From a virus, in the IMG/VR virus record IMGVR_UViG_3300007760_000001, positions 62,001-126,000 of that record: a stretch of DNA of 64,000 bases. One strand, 5' to 3'. Position 1 is the first letter of the stretch. Every line of letters begins with the position of its first letter. The notes under the pieces were generated by a model. The model worked only from the letters and a program-made list of their open reading frames with translations, was not told the origin of the DNA and ran no database searches. Positions 8,180 through 15,889 of the stretch are shown in pieces. The position numbers and the translations under genes are program-made.

Positions 8180-8806
8180 CTACGTCATCTTGGACTCGTC
8201 TATGATTACGCCGTCCTCTTTCGCTTTATCCACCGCTTTTTGAACTTGCTTTGCGGTGTCCTCTCGATTGGCCGCTTCCGCCTTACGGAGTTCTGTAAGA
8301 GCCAGCCGATCTTCAGAACCCATGCGAGTATTCCCAAGAAGGGTTAGCTCATGGGTGTCTTTGTCTACAAAGCGACTGGTCAAACCGATAGCCGAAGGCA
8401 TGATCGCCTTGACGATTTTTGGGTCCATCGCCATCACTGCGATATCCCAAACCATGTCTAAATAGACCCCCGCAGCTACTTGTATCGGCTTGCCCCCATA
8501 CATAGTGGTCTGTTTTTCCTTGAACAAAAGGATGCCTGAGCGTGTCCACAACTCAAGATCAAACCAATGAACGGGAGTGGGGGCAGCGGGCTTGACGAAA
8601 TCCATTCGCCACATCAGGGAAATCCGCAGATCCCCATAGATCACTCGTGGGTTGTCTACTCGACCCCACCCCTTGATATTAACAACCAACTCTTGTGCGT
8701 GTACCAAACGAGAAAAGGCTTCCTGTTCAGTTTCGGACATAGGGGTGTAGTTGCTATGCCGATTACCCCCGCCCCACCTATTCGTGCCTTTGTCTTTTTT
8801 ACCCAT
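8180..8806 (-). CDS. conserved hypothetical protein, 208 aa
   Basis: Not recognised. The frame is open to 8872, but the start at 8806 (MGKKDKG) is preferred because GAGG lies about seven bases upstream and it overlaps the preceding gene by only eight bases. A basic, glycine-rich N-terminus is followed by a beta-rich domain (VVNIKGWGRVDNPRVIYGDLRI, WFDLELWTRSGILLFKE). A central hydrophobic helix (VYLDMVWDIAVMAMDPKIV) and a charged C-terminal helix (LRKAEAANREDTAKQVQKAVDKAK), which could form a coiled coil, complete it. It is co-directional with the cold-shock-like gene and upstream of the helicase gene. Confidence 0.65.
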   Translation of the reverse strand: MGKKDKGTNRWGGGNRHSNYTPMSETEQEAFSRLVHAQELVVNIKGWGRVDNPRVIYGDLRISLMWRMDFVKPAAPTPVHWFDLELWTRSGILLFKEKQTTMYGGKPIQVAAGVYLDMVWDIAVMAMDPKIVKAIMPSAIGLTSRFVDKDTHELTLLGNTRMGSEDRLALTELRKAEAANREDTAKQVQKAVDKAKEDGVIIDESKMT

Positions 8807-9230
8807 CTCGAACCTCACTTGATACCGTGACATAGCAGGCACGGAGGGGTTTTTGGGCTTGTGATGCCACATAAAAAGAGACCAGCCTATCCTTTAGGGG
8901 GAGCCGACCGTCTAATACTTCTGAACGATGGAGGTAATAACGCTCTCCCTCGTTGTCTTCAGCAAAGCCAAAACCCTTTTGTTCCGAAAACCACGAAACA
9001 AACCCGTGGATCGGCAAAGGGGAAGTAATACGTTCGCATTGACTCACCTTTTCGTCGATACACGTGACCTCCACCTCCTCCCCTACAATGGGGGGGACTG
9101 GGCTTTCTCCGACATAAGAGCCGGGGTCAAACGCAGATAGGTGGAAGAAGAGGCGTTCTTTGGAGCCATCGAGAGGGGAGAGAAACCCATACAGTTCTTT
9201 TGGGATGTACTTCTCCACAACCATCCGCAT
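8799..9230 (-). CDS. tandem cold-shock-domain-like protein
   Basis: A 143-aa protein that appears to contain two cold-shock (OB-fold) domains in series. The first (about residues 8-60) has YGFLSPLDGSKERLFFHLSA and VGEEVEVTC. The second (about 74-138) has GFVSWFSEQKGFGFAEDNEG and YYLHRSEV, matching the RNP1/RNP2-like GFGFI...FFH pattern of CspA proteins. Cold-shock domains bind single-stranded RNA or DNA, so the protein may act as an RNA chaperone or ssDNA-binding helper during infection. A two-domain arrangement in one short protein is uncommon in bacteria, where single-domain Csp proteins of about 70 aa prevail. The stop overlaps the next gene's start by eight bases. Confidence 0.7.
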   Translation of the reverse strand: MRMVVEKYIPKELYGFLSPLDGSKERLFFHLSAFDPGSYVGESPVPPIVGEEVEVTCIDEKVSQCERITSPLPIHGFVSWFSEQKGFGFAEDNEGERYYLHRSEVLDGRLPLKDRLVSFYVASQAQKPLRACYVTVSSEVRDG

Positions 9231-9231
9231 A

Positions 9232-9729
9232 CTAACCCTGAATTGAATCTAAAATCTTCTGCTTCCCCCACCAACCCTTTACTTCCACCCCAAGAGAAAC
9301 CGCAGCGGCGGTGAGTTCTTTCTTGGTGTTATCCAAAGAGAGGGTAGACAAAGTTTCTTCGGTCGCAGAGGTATTGATCCCAAGATTTTCCGTAGGGGCG
9401 GCAGTTTCCGAGGTTTCTGTGGAAACGGTTTCGACGCTCAGATCACCATTATTGTTAGAAGTCTCGGTTGAATGGTTATCCGTGTCAGAAACACTTTCCG
9501 TTGAAGTCGCCTCTGTGAAATCTTTGATCTCAAAGGCAACATTCTCAACGATTTCTGCATCCACCGTAGACAATTCAACGGCAGTCACGCCCGCTGTGGC
9601 TGTCTTTACAGGCTTGGCTCGCACCACCCCTTTGAAAACCTTGCGCTTAACAGCATGATTAGTGTCGTGCCGAATTGACGAATCGACAATCGGCTTTGGG
9701 CCAGACATTTCTCGACGGGTCTTTTTCAT
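9232..9729 (-). CDS. acidic low-complexity protein with C-terminal HeH/SAP-like motif
   Basis: A 165-aa protein in three parts: a basic N-terminus (about residues 1-45), a Ser/Thr/Glu-rich disordered middle with repeated SVETVSTETSET-like strings, and a C-terminal helix-extended loop-helix segment (TKKELTAAAVSLGVEVKGWW plus a following KQKILDSIQ helix). The last part resembles HeH/LEM/SAP-type motifs found at the ends of phage and bacterial DNA- or protein-binding proteins. AGGAG upstream supports the ATG at 9729. It could be a nucleic-acid-associated or capsid/tail accessory protein; function is not established. Confidence 0.6.
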   Translation of the reverse strand: MKKTRREMSGPKPIVDSSIRHDTNHAVKRKVFKGVVRAKPVKTATAGVTAVELSTVDAEIVENVAFEIKDFTEATSTESVSDTDNHSTETSNNNGDLSVETVSTETSETAAPTENLGINTSATEETLSTLSLDNTKKELTAAAVSLGVEVKGWWGKQKILDSIQG

Positions 9730-9739
9730 GGTTATTCTC

Positions 9740-10138
9740 CTACTTCAAACCTTGTGTAATCATACCCTTAGCGACAGAGACCAAAACCCCGCCAAACATA
9801 TCTCCAACGATAGCCATAAAGTCTTTGAACTTAGACTTCTTCTCCGCCTCTACTTGATGGCAGTGTTCCATAACATCCGCTTGGAGACGTAAAGACAGCT
9901 TGGCGAACTCTGTGTTGTCGATAGGCTTACCTTCGATCAAGCCCCAAACCAGTTCTTCGGCCTTTTTAATGCCAGCAACACCATAGTTATCAATGGTTTC
10001 GCCCAATACACCCAAGATAGTCGCTTGCCAATCTTCTTTGACTTCAACCTTCGACATGGCTTTCGTGATCTCGTCCACAGCCTTTTGAGCACCGACAGAA
10101 ACGATTTCACCTATATCTTCTTTTTTTGAGTCAGACAT
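9740..10138 (-). CDS. alpha-helical hypothetical protein, 132 aa
   Basis: Not recognised. The protein looks almost entirely helical, with charged amphipathic helices through residues 1-100 and a more hydrophobic C-terminal helix (FMAIVGDMFGGVLVSVAKGM), which might associate with membrane or form an oligomer interface. Its ATG overlaps the stop of the lipoprotein gene by one base (TAATG), so the two are translationally coupled. With the lipoprotein and the two-TM protein nearby it may belong to an envelope-acting or lysis group, which is inference from context only. Confidence 0.6.
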   Translation of the reverse strand: MSDSKKEDIGEIVSVGAQKAVDEITKAMSKVEVKEDWQATILGVLGETIDNYGVAGIKKAEELVWGLIEGKPIDNTEFAKLSLRLQADVMEHCHQVEAEKKSKFKDFMAIVGDMFGGVLVSVAKGMITQGLK

Positions 10139-10500
10139 TAGTCGCTCCCTTCAGCAAATCGGTCACACATCTCTTCCAAAGATGGGATCTTGGGTGCCTC
10201 GCCCTCAGGTTTCGGCTCACCTTTATTCAGATGCCGCCGCCATTGCATGTGTCGCTCCCAACGAGCGGAGTGGACAGCCAGAACTTCAGCGGCTGAAGCG
10301 CAAAGCTCTGTGGTCCATTGTCGGTTTTCATCGCAAGCACAGTGGTTTTCTACCATGAGAGTAGTAACTCTCTGGTATTCCATCACAAAGGTATTCACGA
10401 AAATGTCTTCTTTATCGACTGTATCGGTCAATCGAACGCTTCGGGTAGCACAACTCGAAGCCATTACTGCGAGCAGAACTACGGCAAATAGTTTCTTCAT
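10138..10500 (-). CDS. small lipoprotein
   Basis: A 120-aa protein starting MKKLFAVVLLAVMASSC: a basic n-region, a hydrophobic core and a lipobox (ASSC) fitting signal peptidase II cleavage before the Cys, so it is probably anchored to the envelope of the host. The frame allows an earlier start at 10515, but the ATG at 10500 gives a canonical signal. The mature part is helical and contains several Cys/His residues (ENHCACDE, CASAAEV) and ends acidic. A role as an outer spanin or superinfection factor is possible, but it lacks the proline-rich stretch typical of Rz1-like spanins. Confidence 0.7.
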   Translation of the reverse strand: MKKLFAVVLLAVMASSCATRSVRLTDTVDKEDIFVNTFVMEYQRVTTLMVENHCACDENRQWTTELCASAAEVLAVHSARWERHMQWRRHLNKGEPKPEGEAPKIPSLEEMCDRFAEGSD

Positions 10501-10568
10501 CGAAAATTCTCCCAAGGGCGATTGTTAAGGCACGTTACCCTTTAGGTCACAATACCCCGTTAGTGATT

Positions 10569-10925
10569 TCACTTAATTGATTTGGACTCAATTTTCGCCA
10601 GTCTTACCGTTCTATCCACCCAAGACTGAGTGATCAGATAGACGCATTGAACTACGGTGCTGGCAAGAACCGTAACTAACATAAGGTCTTGTCCCACATA
10701 GCCATGGGACCAAGTGAAGATCATAAAGGCGAGCAAGCCTTTCCAAAGAAGATCCGACAAAAAATAGCTCAGGAACTTCTTTGACCGAAAAATAGACCTC
10801 TCATATTCCAGATAAGTAGGGGTAGGGGCTGGAACAGCGAGAGTTCGGGATTCTTTTGTAGGGGGTGAGGCGGTAGCAGCTTCGCTTTTGAACTGCCCTT
10901 TTTCTTTTTGTGTACCCTCTTTCAT
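10569..10925 (-). CDS. two-TM holin-like membrane protein
   Basis: A 118-aa protein with a charged, Pro/Thr-rich N-terminal ~45 residues, two predicted transmembrane helices (LLWKGLLAFMIFTW and LMLVTVLASTVVQCVYLI) separated by a short loop, and a basic C-terminal tail (RTVRLAKIESKSIK). This topology, size and charge pattern fit a phage holin or pinholin, but nothing sequence-specific confirms it. The ATG overlaps the stop of the upstream gene by four bases. The adjacent lipoprotein gene would make a plausible envelope-targeting cluster, although no endolysin is seen next to it. Confidence 0.6.
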   Translation of the reverse strand: MKEGTQKEKGQFKSEAATASPPTKESRTLAVPAPTPTYLEYERSIFRSKKFLSYFLSDLLWKGLLAFMIFTWSHGYVGQDLMLVTVLASTVVQCVYLITQSWVDRTVRLAKIESKSIK

Positions 10926-11245
10926 GATTCCTCCCTTTGCTTTTTCAGCTTCCTCAATCTGGGGGTCATCGGAACACGGATACCTGAAGTGTTGACTTTA
11001 CGTTGAGTGTAGTCCGTGACCTCTTGGGGATCGATGAACTGTTTCGCCTTCACCATGGGGTTCTTGGCGATCAGATCATCCAGATATGTTTGTCGATCCT
11101 CGGATAGGAGATGGAAAATCTCGTCGTACCCCGTTCTGGCATCCTTGTTCATAAGGATGAATTCCAGCACGTAAATGTCAGGCAGTGTCTCTAACAGACA
11201 ATCCTTGCCGTCCATCCAGAAATTGTCAGGGGGGAAATCACTCAT
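10922..11245 (-). CDS. hypothetical protein, 107 aa
   Basis: Not recognised. Begins MSDFPPDNFWMDGKDCLLETLPDI, is mostly helical, and ends in a strongly basic segment (PRLRKLKKQRE) that could bind nucleic acid or acidic partners. It is the first gene of the minus-strand block that runs leftward. GGAGG sits seven bases before the ATG. A palindromic CTATAG sequence 25 bases upstream may serve as promoter for both this gene and the divergent SNF2-type gene. Confidence 0.6.
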   Translation of the reverse strand: MSDFPPDNFWMDGKDCLLETLPDIYVLEFILMNKDARTGYDEIFHLLSEDRQTYLDDLIAKNPMVKAKQFIDPQEVTDYTQRKVNTSGIRVPMTPRLRKLKKQREES

Positions 11246-11269
11246 CCTTGGGCCTCCACCATCGGGAAC

Positions 11270-11276
11270 TCTATAG
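11270..11276. promoter_or_regulatory. divergent promoter region, palindromic CTATAG
   Basis: AACTCTATAGGAGTT at 11268-11282 is a near-perfect dyad centred on CTATAG. It lies in the only divergent intergenic gap (11246-11354) and could supply -10-like boxes in both directions, or be an operator. No clear -35 element was found. Confidence 0.3.
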
Positions 11277-11354
11277 GAGTTGAACCGTGACCAAAAACCA
11301 GTGGTCTCAGTAAAGAGGTAGAGTGCTCATGGACACAGCGAGGATGGTTTTCAC

Positions 11355-12953
11355 ATGGAATTGGAAGAGAGGGTTGAGAAGCTACGACAAATCCGTTTAC
11401 GGAAGGATTTGAAGCTACGGAAGTCCAAGTACCTGAACGAGACTTTTCTGGACTACGGCGGCGATCCACACCCTCTGTCGCTACGGTACTACCAAGTTCA
11501 AGGGGTGCTGCACCTGTTGACCGTAAGTCGCTTCATCCTTGGGGATGGTACGGGATTAGGTAAAACCCTCCAAGCCATCGCAGCCCTCTGCTACATTTGG
11601 GACAAGAACCCTGATGTAAAGGTTTTAGTTCTCACGAATAAGAGTGCGGTTCCTCAATGGATTGGGGAGTTCGAGAAGTTCTCAACGGGTGTCCGTACTA
11701 TCATGTGCAAAGGCACCCCCGCCCAACGCCAGAAAGCCTACAACGCTTTCGACGCAAGTACGGGTCCGACCGTCTTGGTGATGGGGTATCGGTCAGCCGT
11801 TCGGGATTTCCAACACCTCCAAAACGTCGAATGGGGCTGTGTCATCTATGATGAGGCCAGTGCCTTTAAGAACCCTAAAACCCAAATCCATCAGGTATGT
11901 CGGCACCTTGCGGGCAATTCAGAGCGAACTTGGGGCCTAACCGCCACCTTGATCAAGAACCGCCTTGAAGAAGGGTGGGGGATCTATCAAGTCATCTGTC
12001 CGGGCCTGTTCCATTCGTCCAGAAACCGATTTCTCAACGAGTTTTGTGTCACCCGTATGCAACGAATTGGGGGTCGGAGACAGATCCCTATTGTGGTGGG
12101 CCACCGAAAGGATCAGATTGAGCGGTTCAAAGAGCTTATTGAGCCTTACTTCATTGGACGACCGAAGCATGAGGTTGCTTCAGAACTGCCGCCCCTAACC
12201 TCCCGCATCGTCAAATTCGGCATGACCACAGCACAGGCTGTCCTCTACCAAGAAGCCTTGGCTGGTTTGTTAGAGGTGCGAGATAAGGAAACGGGGGAGA
12301 TGGAGGAAAAAGAGGTTTCCCAACTCACAGCGATTGTCTACTGCCAACAGATTGTGAACCACCCTGAGTTGATCGGACATGAGGGAGACTCCTCCAAGCT
12401 CGATCAGCTACTTGATTTGGTTGTGGATGGGGATTTGGGAGAGGAAAATGTCATTGTTTTCAGCCGCTTTCGGTCGATGATCGATATCATCATGGCGGAA
12501 CTAAAGAAAAAGGGTGTTGGGGCGGTTCGTATCACTGGTTCGGAGGATGAGGACCAAAGGCGGGAAGCGCAACTTGCGTTCCAGAACCCGAAGTCCGACA
12601 CTCGGATTGTCTGTATTACTACGGCAGCGACTGAAGCTATCAACCTTCAGGCGGCCAGAGCGGTCGTGTTTTACGACACTCCTTGGAGTGCGGGAGACTA
12701 CTTGCAAGCCTTGGGGCGTATGATTCGGATCGGCTCAGAGCACGATTCCGTGTACGCCTTCCATCTTGTATGTGAGGATTCTGTCGATGAGAGGATTCAA
12801 GAAGTGCGGCGAAATAAGATGAAATTGATTGAGTCCGTGATTGGAAAGCGGCTTAAGGGAGCCTCCGATGATTTCGAGGTATCCGCCAGTAACGAGATAG
12901 GGGATCTTTTTGCCGCCCTACAGCAAGACGCAAGGAACTTCCATGTCGGGTAG
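11355..12953 (+). CDS. SNF2-family helicase/ATPase
   Basis: A 532-aa superfamily 2 ATPase of SNF2 type, the commonest form in phage replication regions, thought to remodel or translocate along DNA. Motifs: RYYQVQGV (Q-like/motif Ia region, about residues 44-51), Walker A GDGTGLGKT (about 63-71), Walker B variant DEAS (about 165-168, where DEAH is usual), motif III WGLTATLIKN (about 194), and C-terminal motifs IV-VI with VIVFSRFRSMID, TEAINLQAARAVVFYD and QALGRMIRIGS. Length is typical of compact phage SNF2 proteins. It opens the rightward replication block; the downstream gene starts 11 bases before its stop, so translation is coupled. Confidence 0.9.
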   Translation: MELEERVEKLRQIRLRKDLKLRKSKYLNETFLDYGGDPHPLSLRYYQVQGVLHLLTVSRFILGDGTGLGKTLQAIAALCYIWDKNPDVKVLVLTNKSAVPQWIGEFEKFSTGVRTIMCKGTPAQRQKAYNAFDASTGPTVLVMGYRSAVRDFQHLQNVEWGCVIYDEASAFKNPKTQIHQVCRHLAGNSERTWGLTATLIKNRLEEGWGIYQVICPGLFHSSRNRFLNEFCVTRMQRIGGRRQIPIVVGHRKDQIERFKELIEPYFIGRPKHEVASELPPLTSRIVKFGMTTAQAVLYQEALAGLLEVRDKETGEMEEKEVSQLTAIVYCQQIVNHPELIGHEGDSSKLDQLLDLVVDGDLGEENVIVFSRFRSMIDIIMAELKKKGVGAVRITGSEDEDQRREAQLAFQNPKSDTRIVCITTAATEAINLQAARAVVFYDTPWSAGDYLQALGRMIRIGSEHDSVYAFHLVCEDSVDERIQEVRRNKMKLIESVIGKRLKGASDDFEVSASNEIGDLFAALQQDARNFHVG

Positions 12954-13740
12954 TGGGACCATCTACATGAGCGGGCAATCGGATTGCTCAAGGTGCCATG
13001 GTAGGGGTGTGGTGGCTATCGACACTTTCAGTGTGGTTCCTTGTGAATGTACGGTGCTCCGCAGCCTTGTTCGGAATGTGGATCGAGGCTGGAAGGGGCT
13101 GATGGCCGCACCTAACCTCGAAGGTGGGTCTGTTTTATTGGAGCAAGCACAAGACCAAGAGAACTGCTGGATTACTTCAGATCGCCCGACTTTACGGGTA
13201 CATGCAAAGCACACCGCTTTGCGGATGGGTCCGAAATGGAAGTTCAATGTTGTTACCGACGCTGAATTGATTACCGCATGGCTGGCAACCGCAGGTTTGG
13301 CTGGTATGAAGATGCTTGATCCTGATATCATGCTGGAAGCGGCTCCCGTATCCCTCCGTAAACTGACTCTGATTGATATGGTTGAGCCTCCCGACACCCT
13401 CATTGTGATTTTGGGGGTAAAAGCGGCACGAAACGTAGCGATGCCTGAAGTGTTGATGGAAACCATCTCCCTGCGGAAAGCGGCGGGTAAGCCGTTATGG
13501 TTGATTGACCAGCCTCAAAAACCCTTCCGTGAAGGCCATCGTGCTTGGTCACAAGAAGTCCGAGATGCCTTATCAGGGTTTCGAGTGGTACGGCTCGACT
13601 CTTTGGCTCAAGGGCAAATGGCTTCTTTAGACTCGTTATTGGAACAGCCTAAAACTAAAACAACAAGTAGTCGTCGTACCAGAAGTCTATCGGGGGGATC
13701 AGGTGGTACTCGAACCCTCAAGAATGGGGGCGATGAATGA
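12943..13740 (+). CDS. zinc-finger, helicase-loader-like protein
   Basis: A 265-aa protein with an N-terminal DnaJ-type zinc motif (CSRCHGRG, then CEC about 16 residues on) followed by a domain with a Walker-B-like hydrophobic strand (TLIVILGV), a conserved-looking EVLMETISLRKAAGKPLWLI segment and a basic Ser/Thr-rich tail. The ATG at 12943 is chosen for its AAGGAA site; an ORF start at 12910 lies deep in the upstream gene. There is no clear Walker A, so ATP use is doubtful. Placed between the SNF2 gene and the DnaB-like gene, and overlapping the latter by ATGA, it may help load the replicative helicase, in the position of DnaC/DnaI-type loaders. This is inference. Confidence 0.55.
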   Translation: MSGSGTIYMSGQSDCSRCHGRGVVAIDTFSVVPCECTVLRSLVRNVDRGWKGLMAAPNLEGGSVLLEQAQDQENCWITSDRPTLRVHAKHTALRMGPKWKFNVVTDAELITAWLATAGLAGMKMLDPDIMLEAAPVSLRKLTLIDMVEPPDTLIVILGVKAARNVAMPEVLMETISLRKAAGKPLWLIDQPQKPFREGHRAWSQEVRDALSGFRVVRLDSLAQGQMASLDSLLEQPKTKTTSSRRTRSLSGGSGGTRTLKNGGDE

Positions 13741-15320
13741 AATACTTGATCCGATCATCAATCGTAGTCGATCCGGCGCAAGACAGACCAGCGGAAGCCT
13801 TTAAGAACTGTCTTAAACTTGAAGAGTCTGGGGTTGCTTGCGATATCCCCGAAGAACAAAAGATTTGGGATTTTGTTCGAGACTTCTCTCGTAACCACGG
13901 CCATGCCCCCAAAGTCCAAACTGTCCGAGAACACTTCTTAGGGCAGCGGGACGAGGATACGATCAACCGTTTAGAGCATTTGGTAACGGTCACTCCAATC
14001 TATCGGGGAGACTTTGAGCGGCATACCGTACAAATCGCAGAACAACGATCTGTTCTTGGGCTGACTAACCTGTGTAAGCAGGTCGCCCGCATCGCTAACG
14101 ATGGTATGGAGATCAAGGACGGGAAAAAGCAATTCCGACTCCAAGGCTCCAAAGATGCCATCCGATTTCTTGTGGACAAGTCGCATGACTATGTGACTCC
14201 CGTCTTTGGCTCCCGTCTTTCAGGGGAAGTGACACGAGACGGGGAAGCTGTTCTCGCTGAATACTCACGAGTAGAAAGCGATCCTTATGCGGGGATTGGT
14301 GCCATGACAGGCATCCAGCAAATGGATCAAGCTGTTCAAGGTGCTCAAAAAGGAGAGTTGTGGACACATGCCGCATACACGGGGGGTCTAAAATCCACCC
14401 TTATGCTCAACTGGGCTTACAACCAAGCAGTGATCTACGGGGGTAGCTCCTTGATCTTCTCCTTGGAGATGCCCTACGCCCAATGCCGTCGCATCCTGTA
14501 CGCCATGCACAGCCTAAACCCTGCTTTACGAGACAAGCGTATCGAATTGGGGATTGAAGCCAGCGATGGTCCTAACAGAGGTTTGAATTACGCCGACATC
14601 AAGCACGGCAAGCTGTCCCCAAACGGCAAGAAGTATTACTTCGATCATGTCACCCCACACTTCGCTGATGGCCCAACGGTCGCCCTACCAACCGGAGAAC
14701 CTATTGGTCACGGAAAGATCAATATCGAAGTGGCCGATCCCGACAAATCGGATTTTACGGTAGCTGACCTACGCTCGAAAGCTGAACTGATCTACGCAGA
14801 GAACCCCTTTAGCGTGATCTTTGTAGACCACGCTGGCCTTATGGCCCCTCGGTATCGGAACAGTTCGCAAACTGAACGGACCAATGAGGTCATGCGGGAT
14901 CTCAAACGACTTGCGATGAGTTTCAACCGTGGACAAGGGATCGCTGTTGTCGCCTTGTTTCAGATCAACCGCCAAGGTTTCAAGGAAGCCTGTAAGCGCA
15001 AAGAGAAGGGGTTGCCTCCTCTCTACACTCTTGCGGATCTTGCTTATGCTAACGAAGCTGAAAAGTCCTCGGATGTTGTCACCGCTTCATTCATTGACGC
15101 AGAGCTTCGGAATCAAGGGCAAGTGCTCTTCCAATGTCTCAAAACAAGAGACATGGAACCTTTCGACCCATTTTATTCGAGGGTAGAGTGGCCTTGTCGG
15201 AGAATCTTACATTGTGACGATATCCCCGACTTTGGTGTGGATGGTCGAGAAAGGATTGCCCAACAAGCAGAAGCCCTTTCCGATCAACAAGCCCTCATCG
15301 ATCAAATGTTAGACCTTTAA
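13737..15320 (+). CDS. DnaB-like replicative helicase
   Basis: A 527-aa RecA-fold helicase of the DnaB/gp4 type, which would unwind the phage replication fork. An N-terminal helical domain (to about residue 180) precedes the ATPase core: a Walker A-like AAYTGGLKST (about 213), the DnaB hallmark SLEM (FSLEMPYAQCRRILYAMHS, about 243), Walker B VIFVDHAGL (about 360-368) and the glutamine motif ALFQINR (about 405-411). The Walker A has Leu where the usual Gly precedes Lys, a variant noted under findings. The start overlaps the loader-like gene (ATGA). Family and context (primase finger and polymerase follow) make the role clear. Confidence 0.85.
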   Translation: MKYLIRSSIVVDPAQDRPAEAFKNCLKLEESGVACDIPEEQKIWDFVRDFSRNHGHAPKVQTVREHFLGQRDEDTINRLEHLVTVTPIYRGDFERHTVQIAEQRSVLGLTNLCKQVARIANDGMEIKDGKKQFRLQGSKDAIRFLVDKSHDYVTPVFGSRLSGEVTRDGEAVLAEYSRVESDPYAGIGAMTGIQQMDQAVQGAQKGELWTHAAYTGGLKSTLMLNWAYNQAVIYGGSSLIFSLEMPYAQCRRILYAMHSLNPALRDKRIELGIEASDGPNRGLNYADIKHGKLSPNGKKYYFDHVTPHFADGPTVALPTGEPIGHGKINIEVADPDKSDFTVADLRSKAELIYAENPFSVIFVDHAGLMAPRYRNSSQTERTNEVMRDLKRLAMSFNRGQGIAVVALFQINRQGFKEACKRKEKGLPPLYTLADLAYANEAEKSSDVVTASFIDAELRNQGQVLFQCLKTRDMEPFDPFYSRVEWPCRRILHCDDIPDFGVDGRERIAQQAEALSDQQALIDQMLDL

Positions 15321-15331
15321 GGCGGTGACAC

Positions 15332-15634
15332 ATGGATAGCGTAGAAATTGGAACGGCAAATAAGAACCCTACAGTAAACATTGAACAACTTACCGAAGAG
15401 TTCGACACCCTAACATTCCTTGAACCCCGTGCCGATTTCGACCCCTGCATTATCGGAGTGGTTCAACGAAACAACCAAGAACCTTCTTTGTGTTACGCCT
15501 ATGAAAAGGTCATCCACGCTTTGAAAAGCATGGGCGGGATATCTGATGAAGAAGCTGAAGAGCACTTCTCCTTCAACATCATCGGAGCCTATGTGGGTAA
15601 GACCACCCCCTGCTTTCTATTTTCGGGGCAATAA
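15332..15634 (+). CDS. conserved phage hypothetical protein, 100 aa
   Basis: An acidic small protein containing FLEPRADFDPCIIGVVQR and FNIIGAYVGKTTPCFLF, a pattern I recall from other phage replication regions where it is uncharacterised. No catalytic motif is evident. It starts 11 bases after the DnaB-like gene, preceded by AAGGCGG, and ends immediately before the next ATG (TAAATG), so it is part of the replication operon. A role as a replication accessory factor is only a guess from position. Confidence 0.65.
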   Translation: MDSVEIGTANKNPTVNIEQLTEEFDTLTFLEPRADFDPCIIGVVQRNNQEPSLCYAYEKVIHALKSMGGISDEEAEEHFSFNIIGAYVGKTTPCFLFSGQ

Positions 15635-15889
15635 ATGAGTAAGGCGGCTGAAACCTTTATCGACCAATTCACCCGCAAATTACTTGTCGATTGGGCGCAC
15701 CATCAAATCACTGGTGGGGAAATAGGCAGTCCGCCCCCGTTAGAGGTGTGTGGCCCTCGCCAGTGCGCCTATGGCTACAAACCATACATCGAACACGCCA
15801 TATCCAAAGGCTGGTTGTCGAAGGATGGGCAACGAGTTTTAGCAAGGGGTTTCTCTGTGGCTACTTCCGCTATCAAGCGAGGTAACTGA
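15635..15889 (+). CDS. hypothetical protein, 84 aa
   Basis: A small, mostly helical protein with KPYIEHAISKGWLSKDGQRV, which reads like a winged-helix-type recognition region, although too little is seen to claim DNA binding. It starts directly at the stop of the preceding gene and overlaps the primase-finger gene by one base (TGATG). Tight packing between DnaB-like and primase-like genes suggests it works with them. Confidence 0.6.
   Translation: MSKAAETFIDQFTRKLLVDWAHHQITGGEIGSPPPLEVCGPRQCAYGYKPYIEHAISKGWLSKDGQRVLARGFSVATSAIKRGN

Noticed and set aside
11242-11469. 75-aa minus-strand ORF across the divergent gap and the start of the SNF2 gene
   Set aside because: It overlaps the SNF2 coding region and has low-complexity composition; the gap is better explained as a divergent promoter.
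12963-13466. 167-aa minus-strand ORF opposite the zinc-finger loader-like gene
   Set aside because: It is a shadow of the coupled plus-strand replication operon.
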